A program made the position numbers and the translations under genes. This document shows, one piece after another, positions 1 through 7,377 of a DNA stretch of 64,000 nt (within the stretch, counting starts at the first letter, position 1; each line of letters opens with the position of its first letter). Where the stretch lies: positions 5,518,001-5,582,000 of the forward strand of contig OZ246887.1 of the NCBI GenBank assembly GCA_965231765.1, written 5' to 3'. The notes under the pieces were generated by a model. The model was not told where the DNA came from. It saw only the letters and a list, made by a program, of their open reading frames with translations, and ran no database searches. This DNA comes from JAAXHF01 sp963665955. GTDB lineage: Bacteria; Desulfobacterota; Binatia; Bin18.

Positions 1-2
1 AT

Positions 3-512
3 ATTCCCATCTGGATGGGCGCCCGTGCCGATAAAGCGATTCAGCGTGTCGCCCGTATGGGCTGTCACTTGATGGCGACGCTCGGGCCAGACCCCGCACC
101 GTTGTACATCAAAACCTTGCAAGAGAGTGGCTTTGATCCCGCCAATTTTAATATTGGTCAAATCCGGCTGGTGTATGTGGCGGAGAATGAAGAGCAGGCC
201 TGGGACGATATCCAAGCCCATATTCACAATTCCATGGAATATTACCGCGAGATTATGGCCGAAGCCAACGACGTGCCTGGGGATACTGAGATGTGGCAAT
301 TTAAAGATCCGAGCGAGCTGCGCAACTCCGGCTTTGGCCGAGCAGCGATGATTGGCACGCCTGATCAAGTCGCGCGCAAAATGGAACGCTTCTGTGAAAA
401 TTATCAGTGCACCCATTTTGTGTTTGGTACCCAGCTACCGGGGTTTGACCCAAAGAAGGCGACCCGGTCATTGGAGCTGTTTGCCAAGGAGCTGATGCCG
501 AGTTTCCGGTGA
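3..512 (+). CDS. LLM-class flavin-dependent monooxygenase, C-terminal part (5' end outside window)
   Basis: This is the last ~169 codons of a luciferase-like monooxygenase; the frame is open to the left edge, so the start lies outside the window. The visible part has the usual C-terminal pattern of the family: a late barrel strand (IRLVYVAENEEQA), the linker AMIGTPDQVARKMERF, and the last helix LELFAKELMPSFR. Members use reduced FMN or F420 to oxidise small organic substrates; the substrate cannot be read from this part. The next reading frame begins 7 nt after the stop, so the two are probably co-transcribed. Confidence 0.85.
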   Translation: MPIWMGARADKAIQRVARMGCHLMATLGPDPAPLYIKTLQESGFDPANFNIGQIRLVYVAENEEQAWDDIQAHIHNSMEYYREIMAEANDVPGDTEMWQFKDPSELRNSGFGRAAMIGTPDQVARKMERFCENYQCTHFVFGTQLPGFDPKKATRSLELFAKELMPSFR

Positions 513-519
513 GGAGAAT

Positions 520-714
520 ATGAGTCCAGCTCTGCATGCACATGTCTTTCCACGCTACGCTGATGAAGCGGAACCGTATTGTCGTCAACCGGTCTGGCTA
601 TATGATCGAGCGGACCGAGCCGCCATCCCATTTGACGAACAACGCGATCGGCCACTCATGGACAAGATTGCTGCGTATTTGGATGCAGTCGGCCGAAGTG
701 TCGTATCTGAGTAA
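520..714 (+). pseudogene. Truncated HIT-family (histidine triad) protein
   Basis: The 64-aa frame starts ATG after a good GAGGAG site. It matches only the C-terminal half of a HIT nucleotide hydrolase: PALHAHVFPRYADE carries the last two histidines of the HxHxH active site, followed by the RRQPVWLYD-like segment as CRQPVWLYDRAD. The N-terminal half of the domain, including the nucleotide-binding part, is missing, and the upstream DNA is LLM coding sequence. I read it as a remnant fused behind the LLM gene by deletion. It could be expressed as a short protein, but an active enzyme is unlikely. Confidence 0.6.
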
Positions 715-801
715 GCTCACACTCCCAGCCTTTATAGGCGGGTCCGTGATTTGGTGGTATGAGCTATCGGCAGGCAGAATGGACAGGGAGGAGAGCACAC
801 T

Positions 802-1020
802 ATGCGGCCAACTGAATTATATGGAGGCTTCATCATCGAGCCACAATCAAAACAGCTCGACTCTGGCGAGTGGCAACCTGGCTCGCGGGTGTTCCGCTTA
901 CTTGATGGCGTTGTGCATGAATATTTCCCGCTCAGCGAATGCGAGCAGAAATTCACAAGCGAAGAAGAGGCGGATGATTTTTCCCTTGTGGAGAGTCGAG
1001 ACTGGGTGGATCATCATTAG
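802..1020 (+). CDS. Small DUF6566-like protein
   Basis: This 72-aa protein starts ATG behind GGGAGGAG. Its order of elements, GGFIIEPQSKQL, then ..SRVFRLLDG.., then TSEEEADDFSLVESRDWVDHH, resembles the small CV_2116/DUF6566 type of standalone domain, in which a short beta sheet precedes an 'EEA...GR.WID' helix. Function is unknown for the family. It is followed by a short tandem repeat and then by the PRISE reductase gene. The family assignment is from memory of the pattern and is moderate. Confidence 0.55.
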   Translation: MRPTELYGGFIIEPQSKQLDSGEWQPGSRVFRLLDGVVHEYFPLSECEQKFTSEEEADDFSLVESRDWVDHH

Positions 1021-1056
1021 AGCTTTGAGAGCTTTGAGAGCTTTGAGAGCTTTGCT
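1020..1056 (+). repeat. Tandem repeat of a 10-bp unit (agctttgaga)
   Basis: Four near-perfect copies of agctttgaga lie between the DUF6566-like stop codon and the ribosome site of the PRISE gene. No coding or clear hairpin function is seen. The copy number is a likely length polymorphism. Confidence 0.8.
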
Positions 1057-1079
1057 AATAAGAGAAGGAAAGGGACTGT

Positions 1080-2177
1080 ATGCCAAAAAAGAAAATGCTC
1101 GTCGCCGGTGCGTCCGGGCTCGTAGGCTTCGCTGCGGTGAAGCATTTTTCACAACTTGAAGACTGGGATGTCGTCGGCGTGTCACGTCGCATTCCAAGTG
1201 GGCTTGAGGACGCGACTATTATTTCTGTTGATCTGCAAAATAAGGCCCAATGCGCTGAAGTGTTTGGCCAGATGTCGGATGTGACGCATGTGGTCTATGC
1301 CGCGCTGTACGAAAAGCCAGGTCTGGTCCAAGGCTGGTTTGAGCAAGATCAGATGCAAACAAACCTGGCCATGCTGGATAATCTGTTTGATCCAATTGAG
1401 GCGGTGGCGAAAGATTTGCAGCACATTTCGTTGTTACAGGGGACGAAAGCGTATGGCGTGCATATTGAACCGTTTCCTGTACCGGCTCGTGAGCGCTGGC
1501 CGCGCCACAATCATGAGAACTTCTACTTTTTGCAGCAGGATTATTTGCGCGACCGTCAGCTTGGCAAGCAGTGGCACTGGACCGTGTGGCGCCCGCAGCT
1601 CATTCTGGGTGAGTCGCTTGGCAGTCAGATGAACGTCTTTCCGGCGCTCGGGGTGTATGCTGCGCTGCGCAAAGAAGCAGGCTTGCCGCTGTCTTTTCCT
1701 GGTGGACCCCCGTTTGTTTTCGAGGCGATTGATACGGATATTCATGCCCGGGCGTTTGAGTGGGCGGCCTCAGCCCCAACTGCCCGGAATGAGATTTTTA
1801 ATATCGCCAATGGCGATGTGTTTGTGTGGCAGAACGTATGGCCAGCGATTGCAGAGGCGCTCGGTATGGAGGTTGGTCCGCCCGAGCCACTATCACTTGC
1901 CGAAACAATGCCCCAGCGAGAAGCGGAGTGGGCCACGATTGTGGATAAATATGGGTTGCAGGCGCCCAAAAGTTTGCAGGAGTACGTCGGGCAGTCCTTT
2001 ATTCTGGCTGATTTTGCGTTTGGATTTGGCAGCAAAGATCAGGCGCCTCCACCAATGCTGGTCAGTACGATTAAGCTCCGCCAAGCTGGTTTCCACGACT
2101 CTATGGATACGGAAGATTGTTTCCGCAAATGGATCAAACGTTTTCAAGACCTGAAATGGCTGCCGCCGCTCAATTAG
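1080..2177 (+). CDS. PRISE-type NAD(P)H-dependent SDR (progesterone 5-beta-reductase/iridoid synthase-like)
   Basis: This 365-aa atypical SDR has the dinucleotide motif GASGLVG at residues 10-16 and VSRR after the second strand, which favours NADPH. The PRISE hallmarks follow: ISLLQGTKAYG, with the active-site Lys, and NFYFLQQDYL, with the Tyr of the NFYYxxED-type motif, then WTVWRPQLILG. PRISE enzymes reduce C=C bonds of activated enones. The start is ATG after AAGGAAAGGG. It is followed 30 nt later by the nitronate-monooxygenase-like gene, so the two reductive/oxidative flavin-nicotinamide steps may form one operon. The natural substrate is unknown. Confidence 0.85.
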   Translation: MPKKKMLVAGASGLVGFAAVKHFSQLEDWDVVGVSRRIPSGLEDATIISVDLQNKAQCAEVFGQMSDVTHVVYAALYEKPGLVQGWFEQDQMQTNLAMLDNLFDPIEAVAKDLQHISLLQGTKAYGVHIEPFPVPARERWPRHNHENFYFLQQDYLRDRQLGKQWHWTVWRPQLILGESLGSQMNVFPALGVYAALRKEAGLPLSFPGGPPFVFEAIDTDIHARAFEWAASAPTARNEIFNIANGDVFVWQNVWPAIAEALGMEVGPPEPLSLAETMPQREAEWATIVDKYGLQAPKSLQEYVGQSFILADFAFGFGSKDQAPPPMLVSTIKLRQAGFHDSMDTEDCFRKWIKRFQDLKWLPPLN

Positions 2178-2207
2178 ACTCAGAAGAAAAAAGCACGGAG
2201 CACAGAC

Positions 2208-3356
2208 ATGCCAACACACGTGACTGAAATGTTCGGAATAGAGTTCCCCATTTTTGCCTTTACCCACTGCCGGGACGTGGTTGTGGCGGTGAGTAAGGCG
2301 GGTGGTCTCGGTGTCCTCGGAGCGGCGATTCATACCGACGAACGGCTGGAGATTGATCTCAAGTGGATCGATGAACAGCTGGGCGATATCCCGTATGGCG
2401 TTGATTTGATGATGCCTGCCAATTATGTCGGAGCTGAGAAAGGTGGAGTGGAGCGCGAATCGCTCCAAGGTCTTATTCCTGAACAGCATCGAAAATTCCT
2501 CGATGATCTTTTGGCCAAAACAGGCGTGCCTGAACTGCCGTCAGGCACGCCGTCGGCAAAAGGACGCGGGCTGCGCTACTCGCAGAAAGAAGCTAAGGGC
2601 ATTATCGACATTGCCTTAGAACATAAGGCCAAGTTTCTGGTCAGTGCACTTGGCACGCCACCGGCCTATGTGGTTGAAGCCGCGCATAAAAAGGGCGTTC
2701 TGGTTGGGGCGCTGGCAGGAAAAAAGAGTCACGCTGTGCGGCATAAAGAAGCCGCTGTTGATATCATCATTGCCCAATCATACGAGGCTGGCGGGCACAC
2801 CGGCGATTTGGGCGGTATGGTGCTTATTCCCGAGATCGTTGACGCGGTGGCACCGACGCCGGTGCTTGGGGCGGGTGGTATAGGCAATGGCCGCCAAATG
2901 GCCGCCGCCATGGCGCTCGGTGCGCAGGGTGTGTGGTGCGGAACTGTATGGTTAACAACAACGGAGTCTGAGTTAGATCGGATGGCCAAAGAGAAGCTCT
3001 TGGCGGCTGATTCAAGCGGCACAATCCGCACAAAATCAATGACCGGCAAGCATGCCCGCTTCTTGCGTTCCAAGTGGACAGACGCGTGGGAACGCAAAGA
3101 TTCGCCGGAACCGCTCAAAACGCCATTGCAAAGCATCTTGGCCTATAACTACCTGAGACGCATCGATCGTGGCATGAAATCACCCGGAGTGACGTCTGAA
3201 TCAGGTGCGTATCAATTGTATACCTATCCGACTGGACAAGGGGTTGGTGAGCAGAACACGATTCGTTCAGCCCGCGATGTCGTTCGGGATATGGCGACCG
3301 GCTATATTGAAGCAATTGCTCACCTGAATGAGCAGATTGGGTATGGAGATGAATAG
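2208..3356 (+). CDS. Nitronate monooxygenase-like FMN oxidoreductase
   Basis: This 382-aa TIM-barrel flavoprotein belongs to the 2-nitropropane dioxygenase/FabK-like group. Visible signatures are GGLGVLGA near the N terminus, a YEAGGHTGD segment with the conserved His, and VLGAGGIGNG with GAQGVWCGT in the phosphate-binding region for FMN. Typical members oxidise nitronates or act as NAD(P)H:quinone reductases. The length is longer than bacterial FabK and suits the NMO-like group. The start is ATG, 30 nt behind the PRISE gene, with AGAAGAAAAAAGC in front rather than a strong ribosome site. The exact reaction is not determined. Confidence 0.85.
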   Translation: MPTHVTEMFGIEFPIFAFTHCRDVVVAVSKAGGLGVLGAAIHTDERLEIDLKWIDEQLGDIPYGVDLMMPANYVGAEKGGVERESLQGLIPEQHRKFLDDLLAKTGVPELPSGTPSAKGRGLRYSQKEAKGIIDIALEHKAKFLVSALGTPPAYVVEAAHKKGVLVGALAGKKSHAVRHKEAAVDIIIAQSYEAGGHTGDLGGMVLIPEIVDAVAPTPVLGAGGIGNGRQMAAAMALGAQGVWCGTVWLTTTESELDRMAKEKLLAADSSGTIRTKSMTGKHARFLRSKWTDAWERKDSPEPLKTPLQSILAYNYLRRIDRGMKSPGVTSESGAYQLYTYPTGQGVGEQNTIRSARDVVRDMATGYIEAIAHLNEQIGYGDE

Positions 3357-3917
3357 TATCTGTCTTTTTGGTAGCCCTGGCCCTGGTTCTCCAGGTCGTG
3401 GCGGCTCCTGTCGCGCTTGCCGTCTCATTCGCTGAGTGTCAAGCCTGGCTCTGTCTGCCGGGGGGGGCCGCCCACGGAATGCAACGCCGCCCATGCCGCA
3501 GTGCTCAGGCGGCTGGCTCGATTCGAGCCCGCTCTGCTGCCCTGGTCGAGCTGCGCCTCGGCGTTTGGCTGGGATTCGGCGGCCCTGGGCCACAATGACC
3601 GCTGGCATGATGAATGCCCGCAAGGCGGGACGCCAGACGGGCAGGGTATCAACGCTTCGACCTGTACCGGACAGAATGCGGACGGCTGCTCTTTTAGCTA
3701 CGCCGCTCAGAAAAAAGTCACCGTGACGGCCGCGGTAGATGGCGCGTCCTCCTTCGTTCCTAATAACCGCCTGACCCACGTCGTGAGGGCGGCGGGGGAT
3801 ATGGATATAGACGAGAATTCATGCCCGACAGGGGGCGGCGGAACCTGCCCGCCCGGCATGGATTGCGTCCCGGTCGGCCCGCCTGCGAGCACGGCGGGGC
3901 CGGGCGGCTTCAACTAA
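3353..3917 (+). pseudogene. Secreted Cys-rich protein, TrbM/KikA-like pattern, frameshifted in a G8 run
   Basis: Two frames join into one sensible protein if the G run at 3460-3467 is shortened by one base. Frame one (possible TTG start at 3368) gives a hydrophobic signal-like segment ALALVLQVVAAPVALA and then AECQAWLCLPGG; frame two continues PPTECNAAHAAVLRRL and a Cys-rich mature domain ending in a Gly/Pro tail. The C..WLCLPGG..EC...AA...RRL pattern recalls small periplasmic conjugation proteins (TrbM/KikA), which is a weak inference. No good start codon or ribosome site is seen; an ATG at 3349 would need a second indel in a T run. Either the gene is decaying or the sequence has homopolymer errors. 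Confidence 0.45.
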
Positions 3918-3928
3918 CGCGGCGGAGC

Positions 3929-4168
3929 TTAGTCCTTGGGCTTGGCCTTGGGCATCCAGGCCCGCCCGTTGATGACGATCCGCGCGTCATTAGCTACGGC
4001 AACGTCTCCCTCAAAGCGCACATTCCCGGCTATGACCAGCTCCCCGATGACTAAAATCTTCCCAGAGAAGACACAGTCTCCCGCTATGCTCGTGTCATCG
4101 ATCTCGATCTGCTCACCCTCTACGTCCACATTCCCGGCGTGTGAGTGTGGGTGTGTTGTCTTGGACAA
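3929..4168 (-). CDS. Mini bactofilin-like beta-helical protein
   Basis: This 79-aa protein has the repeating short-strand pattern of polymer-forming bactofilins: DTSIAGDCVFSGKILVIGE, LVIAGNVRFEGDVAV, ANDARIVINGRAW. It is shorter than usual bactofilins (100 aa or more) and has a His-containing head, THPHSHAG. The likely start is TTG at 4168, seven bases behind GGAGG, in frame with the whole pattern; no ATG is available. Its leader (4181-4247) closely resembles the leader of the gene at 6305-7072. It probably forms an operon with the zinc-ribbon gene upstream. A role as a small scaffold or filament protein is inference. Confidence 0.6.
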   Translation of the reverse strand: MSKTTHPHSHAGNVDVEGEQIEIDDTSIAGDCVFSGKILVIGELVIAGNVRFEGDVAVANDARIVINGRAWMPKAKPKD

Positions 4169-4180
4169 AGCTGTCCCTCC

Positions 4181-4247
4181 TTTTGTGGCTCCCGGGCCTG
4201 GTTTTGTGCGATTCTGGCCGCAGTCCGGACCTGGTTTCCCTTTCCCC
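4181..4247 (-). promoter_or_regulatory. Leader element shared with 7101-7165
   Basis: On the minus strand this leader reads GGGGAAAGGGAAA..., then AGAATCGC, an A-rich stretch and GGGAGCCAC just before the ribosome site. The same order of blocks, with the same spacing, precedes the ribosome site at 7085. The two copies flank otherwise unrelated proteins, so the similarity is in the untranslated leader rather than in the code. It may be a regulatory leader or the trace of a duplicated cassette end. Confidence 0.5.
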
Positions 4248-4252
4248 GCGTA

Positions 4253-4726
4253 TCAGGAAGAAGGAGAGGTGTTCGAATAAACTTGAATTTCGGCCTTACA
4301 AACCGGGCATAGCCAAGTGTGGGGGATTGTCCTGGAAACCCCTCCTCGTTGGAGTATAGACTTCTTCGAATTCTCATAGCAGGGCGGGCACAGCCAATGC
4401 ATCGGTTCCGCCGACTCGGCATTTTCCTTCAAAGAATAAACGAACGCAGAATCCCCAATGGCCTTAAGTTCGTAATCTCCCTTCTGAACATCCCAGCTCT
4501 TAAGGCGAATCACTTCTTCTTCAAGCTCTCGGTTGCGCTTGCTCATTTTGAATTGGAGATCTTGGGACGCCAGTGCGCTCTCATAGGCGGCCAAGATTTG
4601 AGCGTCCACTTCCGCGGCCTTCTTGCTGACTCCCTCTTCAAGCGGGAGCGCTCTCAATTCTTTCAAAAGACCAAAAGATCCCTTGATAGTTGCAATAAGC
4701 GCTTGGAAATCTCCAATATCAACCAC
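4253..4726 (-). CDS. Unknown protein with coiled coil and C-terminal zinc ribbon
   Basis: The 157-aa product starts GTG behind AAGGAGGAGAATCTT. Residues ~5-30 are a helical IGDFQALIATIKGSF segment, ~40-75 a charged coiled coil (KRNRELEEEVIRLK), and the end carries two CxxC knuckles, WLCPPCYEN and WLCPVCKAE, which should bind one zinc ion. The architecture resembles small phage or mobile-element proteins of unknown role. It lies 155 nt downstream of promoter-like block A and just upstream of the bactofilin-like gene, so the two are likely co-transcribed. No enzymatic function can be assigned. Confidence 0.65.
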   Translation of the reverse strand: MVDIGDFQALIATIKGSFGLLKELRALPLEEGVSKKAAEVDAQILAAYESALASQDLQFKMSKRNRELEEEVIRLKSWDVQKGDYELKAIGDSAFVYSLKENAESAEPMHWLCPPCYENSKKSILQRGGVSRTIPHTWLCPVCKAEIQVYSNTSPSS

Positions 4727-4798
4727 AAGATTCTCCTCCTTGTTGTAATCGCCTTTGATTTCGTCCCTGTGACATCGTTAGACAAAGAACTGCTAACT

Positions 4799-4824
4799 GC
4801 CCCGCTTGCAGGGGCCTTTTTCCT
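4799..4824 (+). terminator. GC hairpin followed by T5
   Basis: GCCCC-GCTTGCA-GGGGC followed by CTTTTTC looks like an intrinsic terminator for plus-strand transcription. On the minus strand it lies inside the 155-nt leader of the zinc-ribbon gene, where the same stem could act as an attenuator. Confidence 0.5.
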
Positions 4825-4880
4825 GAGCTTTTTGGGGGTGGCTGGAGCGTGTCGAAAAAGCCCAATGATTTCAAGCCGCA

Positions 4881-4914
4881 AGGTGCACATAATAGCATGT
4901 TATCAGACGTAAAA
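4881..4914 (-). promoter_or_regulatory. Island promoter-like block, copy A
   Basis: On the minus strand this copy reads GTCTGATAA, five bases, TATTATGTGCAC. It is one of four copies in this island, each upstream of a minus-strand gene. No TTGACA-like -35 element is found at the usual distance from TATTAT, so the block does not look like a plain sigma-70 promoter. It precedes the gene at 4253-4726. Confidence 0.7.
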
Positions 4915-4954
4915 AGACAGATCGGGCCGAAGAATCTTCAGCTGGCGGGGGGCG

Positions 4955-5425
4955 TTACGTGGAGGGCACGTTCGCCCAGCGCTTCATGCTAAAGCGCGAA
5001 TGCGAGCGCAAGCGGACGAGGAAGAAGAGCGTCGAGGGCGGCGGCGCCTCTGGGTGTAGCAGGAAAAACCCTTCGCTGACGGGCGGATCGTACCGGATTC
5101 TGTCCGTCCAGGCCCCACCGAGAGGCCAACCAAGGAAATTGCCATGGTCGTCTCTCTCACCCTCACCTGGTATGGCAATCCACTTGTGGCGAGACTTGGC
5201 AATGCGAACCTCATAGACCACCCACCTTAACGGATCGGGCTGCTGATCAAAGCGGACTTGGCGGGTCACGAAGTCTGAGTTCCAGGCTTCAGAGGCGAAA
5301 TAATTCGTCCTAGCGATAATGTTCGGCAGTCCATCTCGTGACCAGCAGAGGTATAGGCCAGTACAGGCAGCGACAAGGCTTGCAATCGCCGAAATGAGCA
5401 GCTGGAATGAGTCCAATTGACACAT
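4955..5425 (-). CDS. Unknown membrane-anchored protein
   Basis: I place the start at ATG 5425, eight bases behind GGGAG, rather than at the GTG eight codons upstream, which lies inside the promoter-like block. Residues ~5-28 form one transmembrane helix (LLISAIASLVAACTGLYLCW). The rest is a soluble domain with an R-W-V-V-Y-E-V strand and an aromatic-rich GWPLGGAWTDRI segment. No family is recognised. The gene lies directly behind promoter-like block B with a leader of only ~20 nt, which marks where transcription should begin. Confidence 0.6.
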   Translation of the reverse strand: MCQLDSFQLLISAIASLVAACTGLYLCWSRDGLPNIIARTNYFASEAWNSDFVTRQVRFDQQPDPLRWVVYEVRIAKSRHKWIAIPGEGERDDHGNFLGWPLGGAWTDRIRYDPPVSEGFFLLHPEAPPPSTLFFLVRLRSHSRFSMKRWANVPST

Positions 5426-5444
5426 ATCACAGTCTCCCAAGCTA

Positions 5445-5472
5445 GACACAATAGGGCATTATCAGACGTAAT
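5445..5472 (-). promoter_or_regulatory. Island promoter-like block, copy B
   Basis: On the minus strand this copy reads GTCTGATAA, five bases, TATTGTGTCTAG. It is the most divergent copy at its downstream end, where the GTGCAC part is lost. It stands only ~20 nt before the chosen ATG of the gene at 4955-5425, which limits the transcription start to a few bases after the TATTGTG part. Confidence 0.65.
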
Positions 5473-5542
5473 GGCCGGATCGGCCGTGGGCGGGTTTGCG
5501 GCCGATTTACGCGCAGGCCGCCACCACCCGCCGAAAGAATTG

Positions 5543-6157
5543 TTACGATTTCGGGCGAGGGATTTGGAGTTCATGGGCACGACCATCCTGTGTCTTCCAT
5601 CTCACCACCAGACTCTCGTCATCCTGTCGCGCAATGATGGCTGGCCCGAACGGCGTACGCCCTGCCGCCACTTCGGCCTGCATGGCTTTCGAGAGCTGGT
5701 CTACGTGGACGATGAAACAGGCCAGGACATGAGCCACCTTTTCAGGGTCTGAGGATTTGATGGATATCGACGTACCAAAATAGTCATCGGGAATATTGAG
5801 ACCGACGGAGATTACCACCTCTCCGTCCACGCACGCGGACGCTGTCGCCAACGTCGTTGCCACGTCGGCAAGCGGCTTCACGTCATTCCTGTTGGCACAT
5901 TTATCCCATATCGCAGTGGTAACCAGTTTTCCCAAGGTAGCGACAGCAGCGGTAAGGAAAACTACTGCTGCCGCGTGGAGCACCTGCCAAGCCCCTGCAT
6001 CACCCAAGAGTTGGATATATGAGGGCAGGGTTGGATCGGCCGACCGACGAAAAACGATGCTCGGCCGGCCGACCTTCAAGTGCTTGCTCAGCTCATCTCG
6101 GATGCCAGCGGCCTCATCACGGAATTTTTCGGACAGTTCCAGGTACAGTTCAGACAT
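5543..6157 (-). CDS. Unknown membrane protein
   Basis: The start is set at ATG 6157, eight bases behind AGGAG; the frame is open 13 codons further but without a ribosome site. The 204-aa product has a charged helical N terminus (LSEKFRDEAAGIRDELSKHL), a hydrophobic helix near residues 58-80 (VLHAAAVVFLTAAVATLG), and a C-terminal domain with ISVGLNIPDDYFG and VVRWKTQDGRAHELQIP. No known family is recognised. It is the third gene of the island with its own promoter-like block (C) 55 nt upstream. Confidence 0.6.
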   Translation of the reverse strand: MSELYLELSEKFRDEAAGIRDELSKHLKVGRPSIVFRRSADPTLPSYIQLLGDAGAWQVLHAAAVVFLTAAVATLGKLVTTAIWDKCANRNDVKPLADVATTLATASACVDGEVVISVGLNIPDDYFGTSISIKSSDPEKVAHVLACFIVHVDQLSKAMQAEVAAGRTPFGPAIIARQDDESLVVRWKTQDGRAHELQIPRPKS

Positions 6158-6211
6158 CCATTGCTCCTGACGATTAGAATTGGCCCAAAAGCCCAAACAA
6201 AATCAACACAC

Positions 6212-6245
6212 AAAGTGAACATAATATACTTTTTATCAGACGCAC
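6212..6245 (-). promoter_or_regulatory. Island promoter-like block, copy C
   Basis: On the minus strand this copy reads GTCTGATAA, six bases, TATTATGTTCAC, so the spacer is one base longer than in copies A, B and D. It precedes the gene at 5543-6157 by 55 nt. Confidence 0.7.
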
Positions 6246-6304
6246 CCGACGCCCTTGTAGCCCGCCAGGTCCGGACGTTTTGGAAGGCGGAAGCCGGCCG
6301 CGCC

Positions 6305-7072
6305 TTATTTTGTCGCCTGAAGTCGGCCAGCCATGGCCCGAACGTCAAGGACTTCTCGCTTGATCGGGTCGAAGTCGCAATGGTAGGTATGCGGAACCCA
6401 TGCGCCAAAGCCGTTCTGAAACTTTATTTGATCGCCAATATAGGTGATCGATCCCGTCTGGCGATCCTTCCACGCAAAGTGGCTGAATTTGGTTCCGAGC
6501 CAGCCGTCCGTCCATTCATGGTCATATTTTGCGAGCCGTTCGATTTGGTCTGGGCAACGGAATGAGGCGGCGAAGCTGTGTTTGTCGCCCCAGCATTGAA
6601 GGCTTGCGCGGCAGGCGTGGTCTTCTCCTGATGCTTCTGCCCGCGCTGCCCGCGCTGCCAGCCGTGCCGCGTTTGCTTCTGCTTGGATTACTGCTGCTGG
6701 TCTTTTCTTTGCTGCTTCTGTCCTCCTTCTTGCTTCCCCTCTGACTTTTGCTTGTCGTATCCGTACTTCTGCTTGGGCTGCCCATTTTTCTGCTTGGGCT
6801 TCAAATTCTTCGGGGGTGGCGGGCGGAGGCTCAGGAAGGTGGGCTCCTCCGACAGCCAGCAGCCCAAACGAGAGTGCGAGTACGCACCCGGCCTTCTTCC
6901 TTGTCGGTAACCAGAGTCTCGGGAGCGGATGTAGGACAGCGATGAGAGACACTATGCCAGTCATGAGGACAACCCAAATAGAGAGAGAGGGCAGGGCGAT
7001 TGTCAGCACCAAGAGCCCAGCAATGCTGAGAACCCATGTCCATATCTGTTGCAGTGCATTCCGATACCTCAT
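6305..7072 (-). CDS. Unknown membrane protein with long Ala/Arg helix
   Basis: The ATG at 7072 follows GAGGAGGAAGT, a strong ribosome site, and is preferred to the longer open frame. The 255-aa product has two adjacent hydrophobic helices (VLSIAGLLVLTIALPSLSIW and VVLMTGIVSLIAVLHPL), a third (AGCVLALSFGLLAVGGAHL), and then a long A/E/R/K-rich helix (~residues 85-150), probably a coiled coil. The C-terminal domain has two Cys (DHACRASLQCWG) and a third in FRCPDQ. No family is recognised. Promoter-like block D lies 248 nt upstream, and the leader holds the element shared with 4181-4247. Confidence 0.6.
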   Translation of the reverse strand: MRYRNALQQIWTWVLSIAGLLVLTIALPSLSIWVVLMTGIVSLIAVLHPLPRLWLPTRKKAGCVLALSFGLLAVGGAHLPEPPPATPEEFEAQAEKWAAQAEVRIRQAKVRGEARRRTEAAKKRPAAVIQAEANAARLAARAARAEASGEDHACRASLQCWGDKHSFAASFRCPDQIERLAKYDHEWTDGWLGTKFSHFAWKDRQTGSITYIGDQIKFQNGFGAWVPHTYHCDFDPIKREVLDVRAMAGRLQATK

Positions 7073-7100
7073 ACTTCCTCCTCGATGTCCTGCCTTGCGT

Positions 7101-7165
7101 GGCTCCTGGGCGGCTTTTGGGGCGATTCTAGGCGCAAATTCTCCTTGATTTCCCCTTCCCCACCC
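7101..7165 (-). promoter_or_regulatory. Leader element shared with 4181-4247
   Basis: This is the second copy of the conserved leader: on the minus strand GGGGAAGGGGAAAT, then GCGCCTAGAATCGCCCC, AAAAG and CAGGAGCCAC, followed by the ribosome site of the gene at 6305-7072. The matching blocks are collinear with the first copy. Confidence 0.5.
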
Positions 7166-7319
7166 TGTCTTTTGCCCGACTGGCGAAGCCATGCCCGGTT
7201 TTAGCCCGAGTCAGGCGGCGGCCCAGCCTTTTTTCGGCTCCGCCAACGGGCGAGGATCTCTTTTATTTCTTCAGGAGTGGCCGAAGGCCCACCTTATAGG
7301 GCAATGCGATTTTTGTTCA

Positions 7320-7350
7320 AAGTGCACATAATAGCCAATTATCAGACACA
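7320..7350 (-). promoter_or_regulatory. Island promoter-like block, copy D
   Basis: On the minus strand this copy reads GTCTGATAA, five bases, TATTATGTGCAC, almost identical to copy A. It lies 248 nt upstream of the gene at 6305-7072 and just beyond the end of the frameshifted small gene at 7378-7607. Confidence 0.7.
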
Positions 7351-7377
7351 ACCCGCGCGGCCGGGCGGCGGGTGTCG

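Noticed and set aside
3267..3779. Minus-strand open frame of 170 codons
   Set aside because: It overlaps the end of the nitronate-monooxygenase-like gene and the secreted protein frames; low-complexity Arg/Pro/Gly content marks it as a shadow.
4663..4890. Short minus-strand frame whose ATG lies inside promoter-like block A (TATTATG)
   Set aside because: The ATG is part of the conserved block itself and no ribosome site precedes it; the frame overlaps the better-supported zinc-ribbon gene start. A leaderless peptide cannot be fully excluded.
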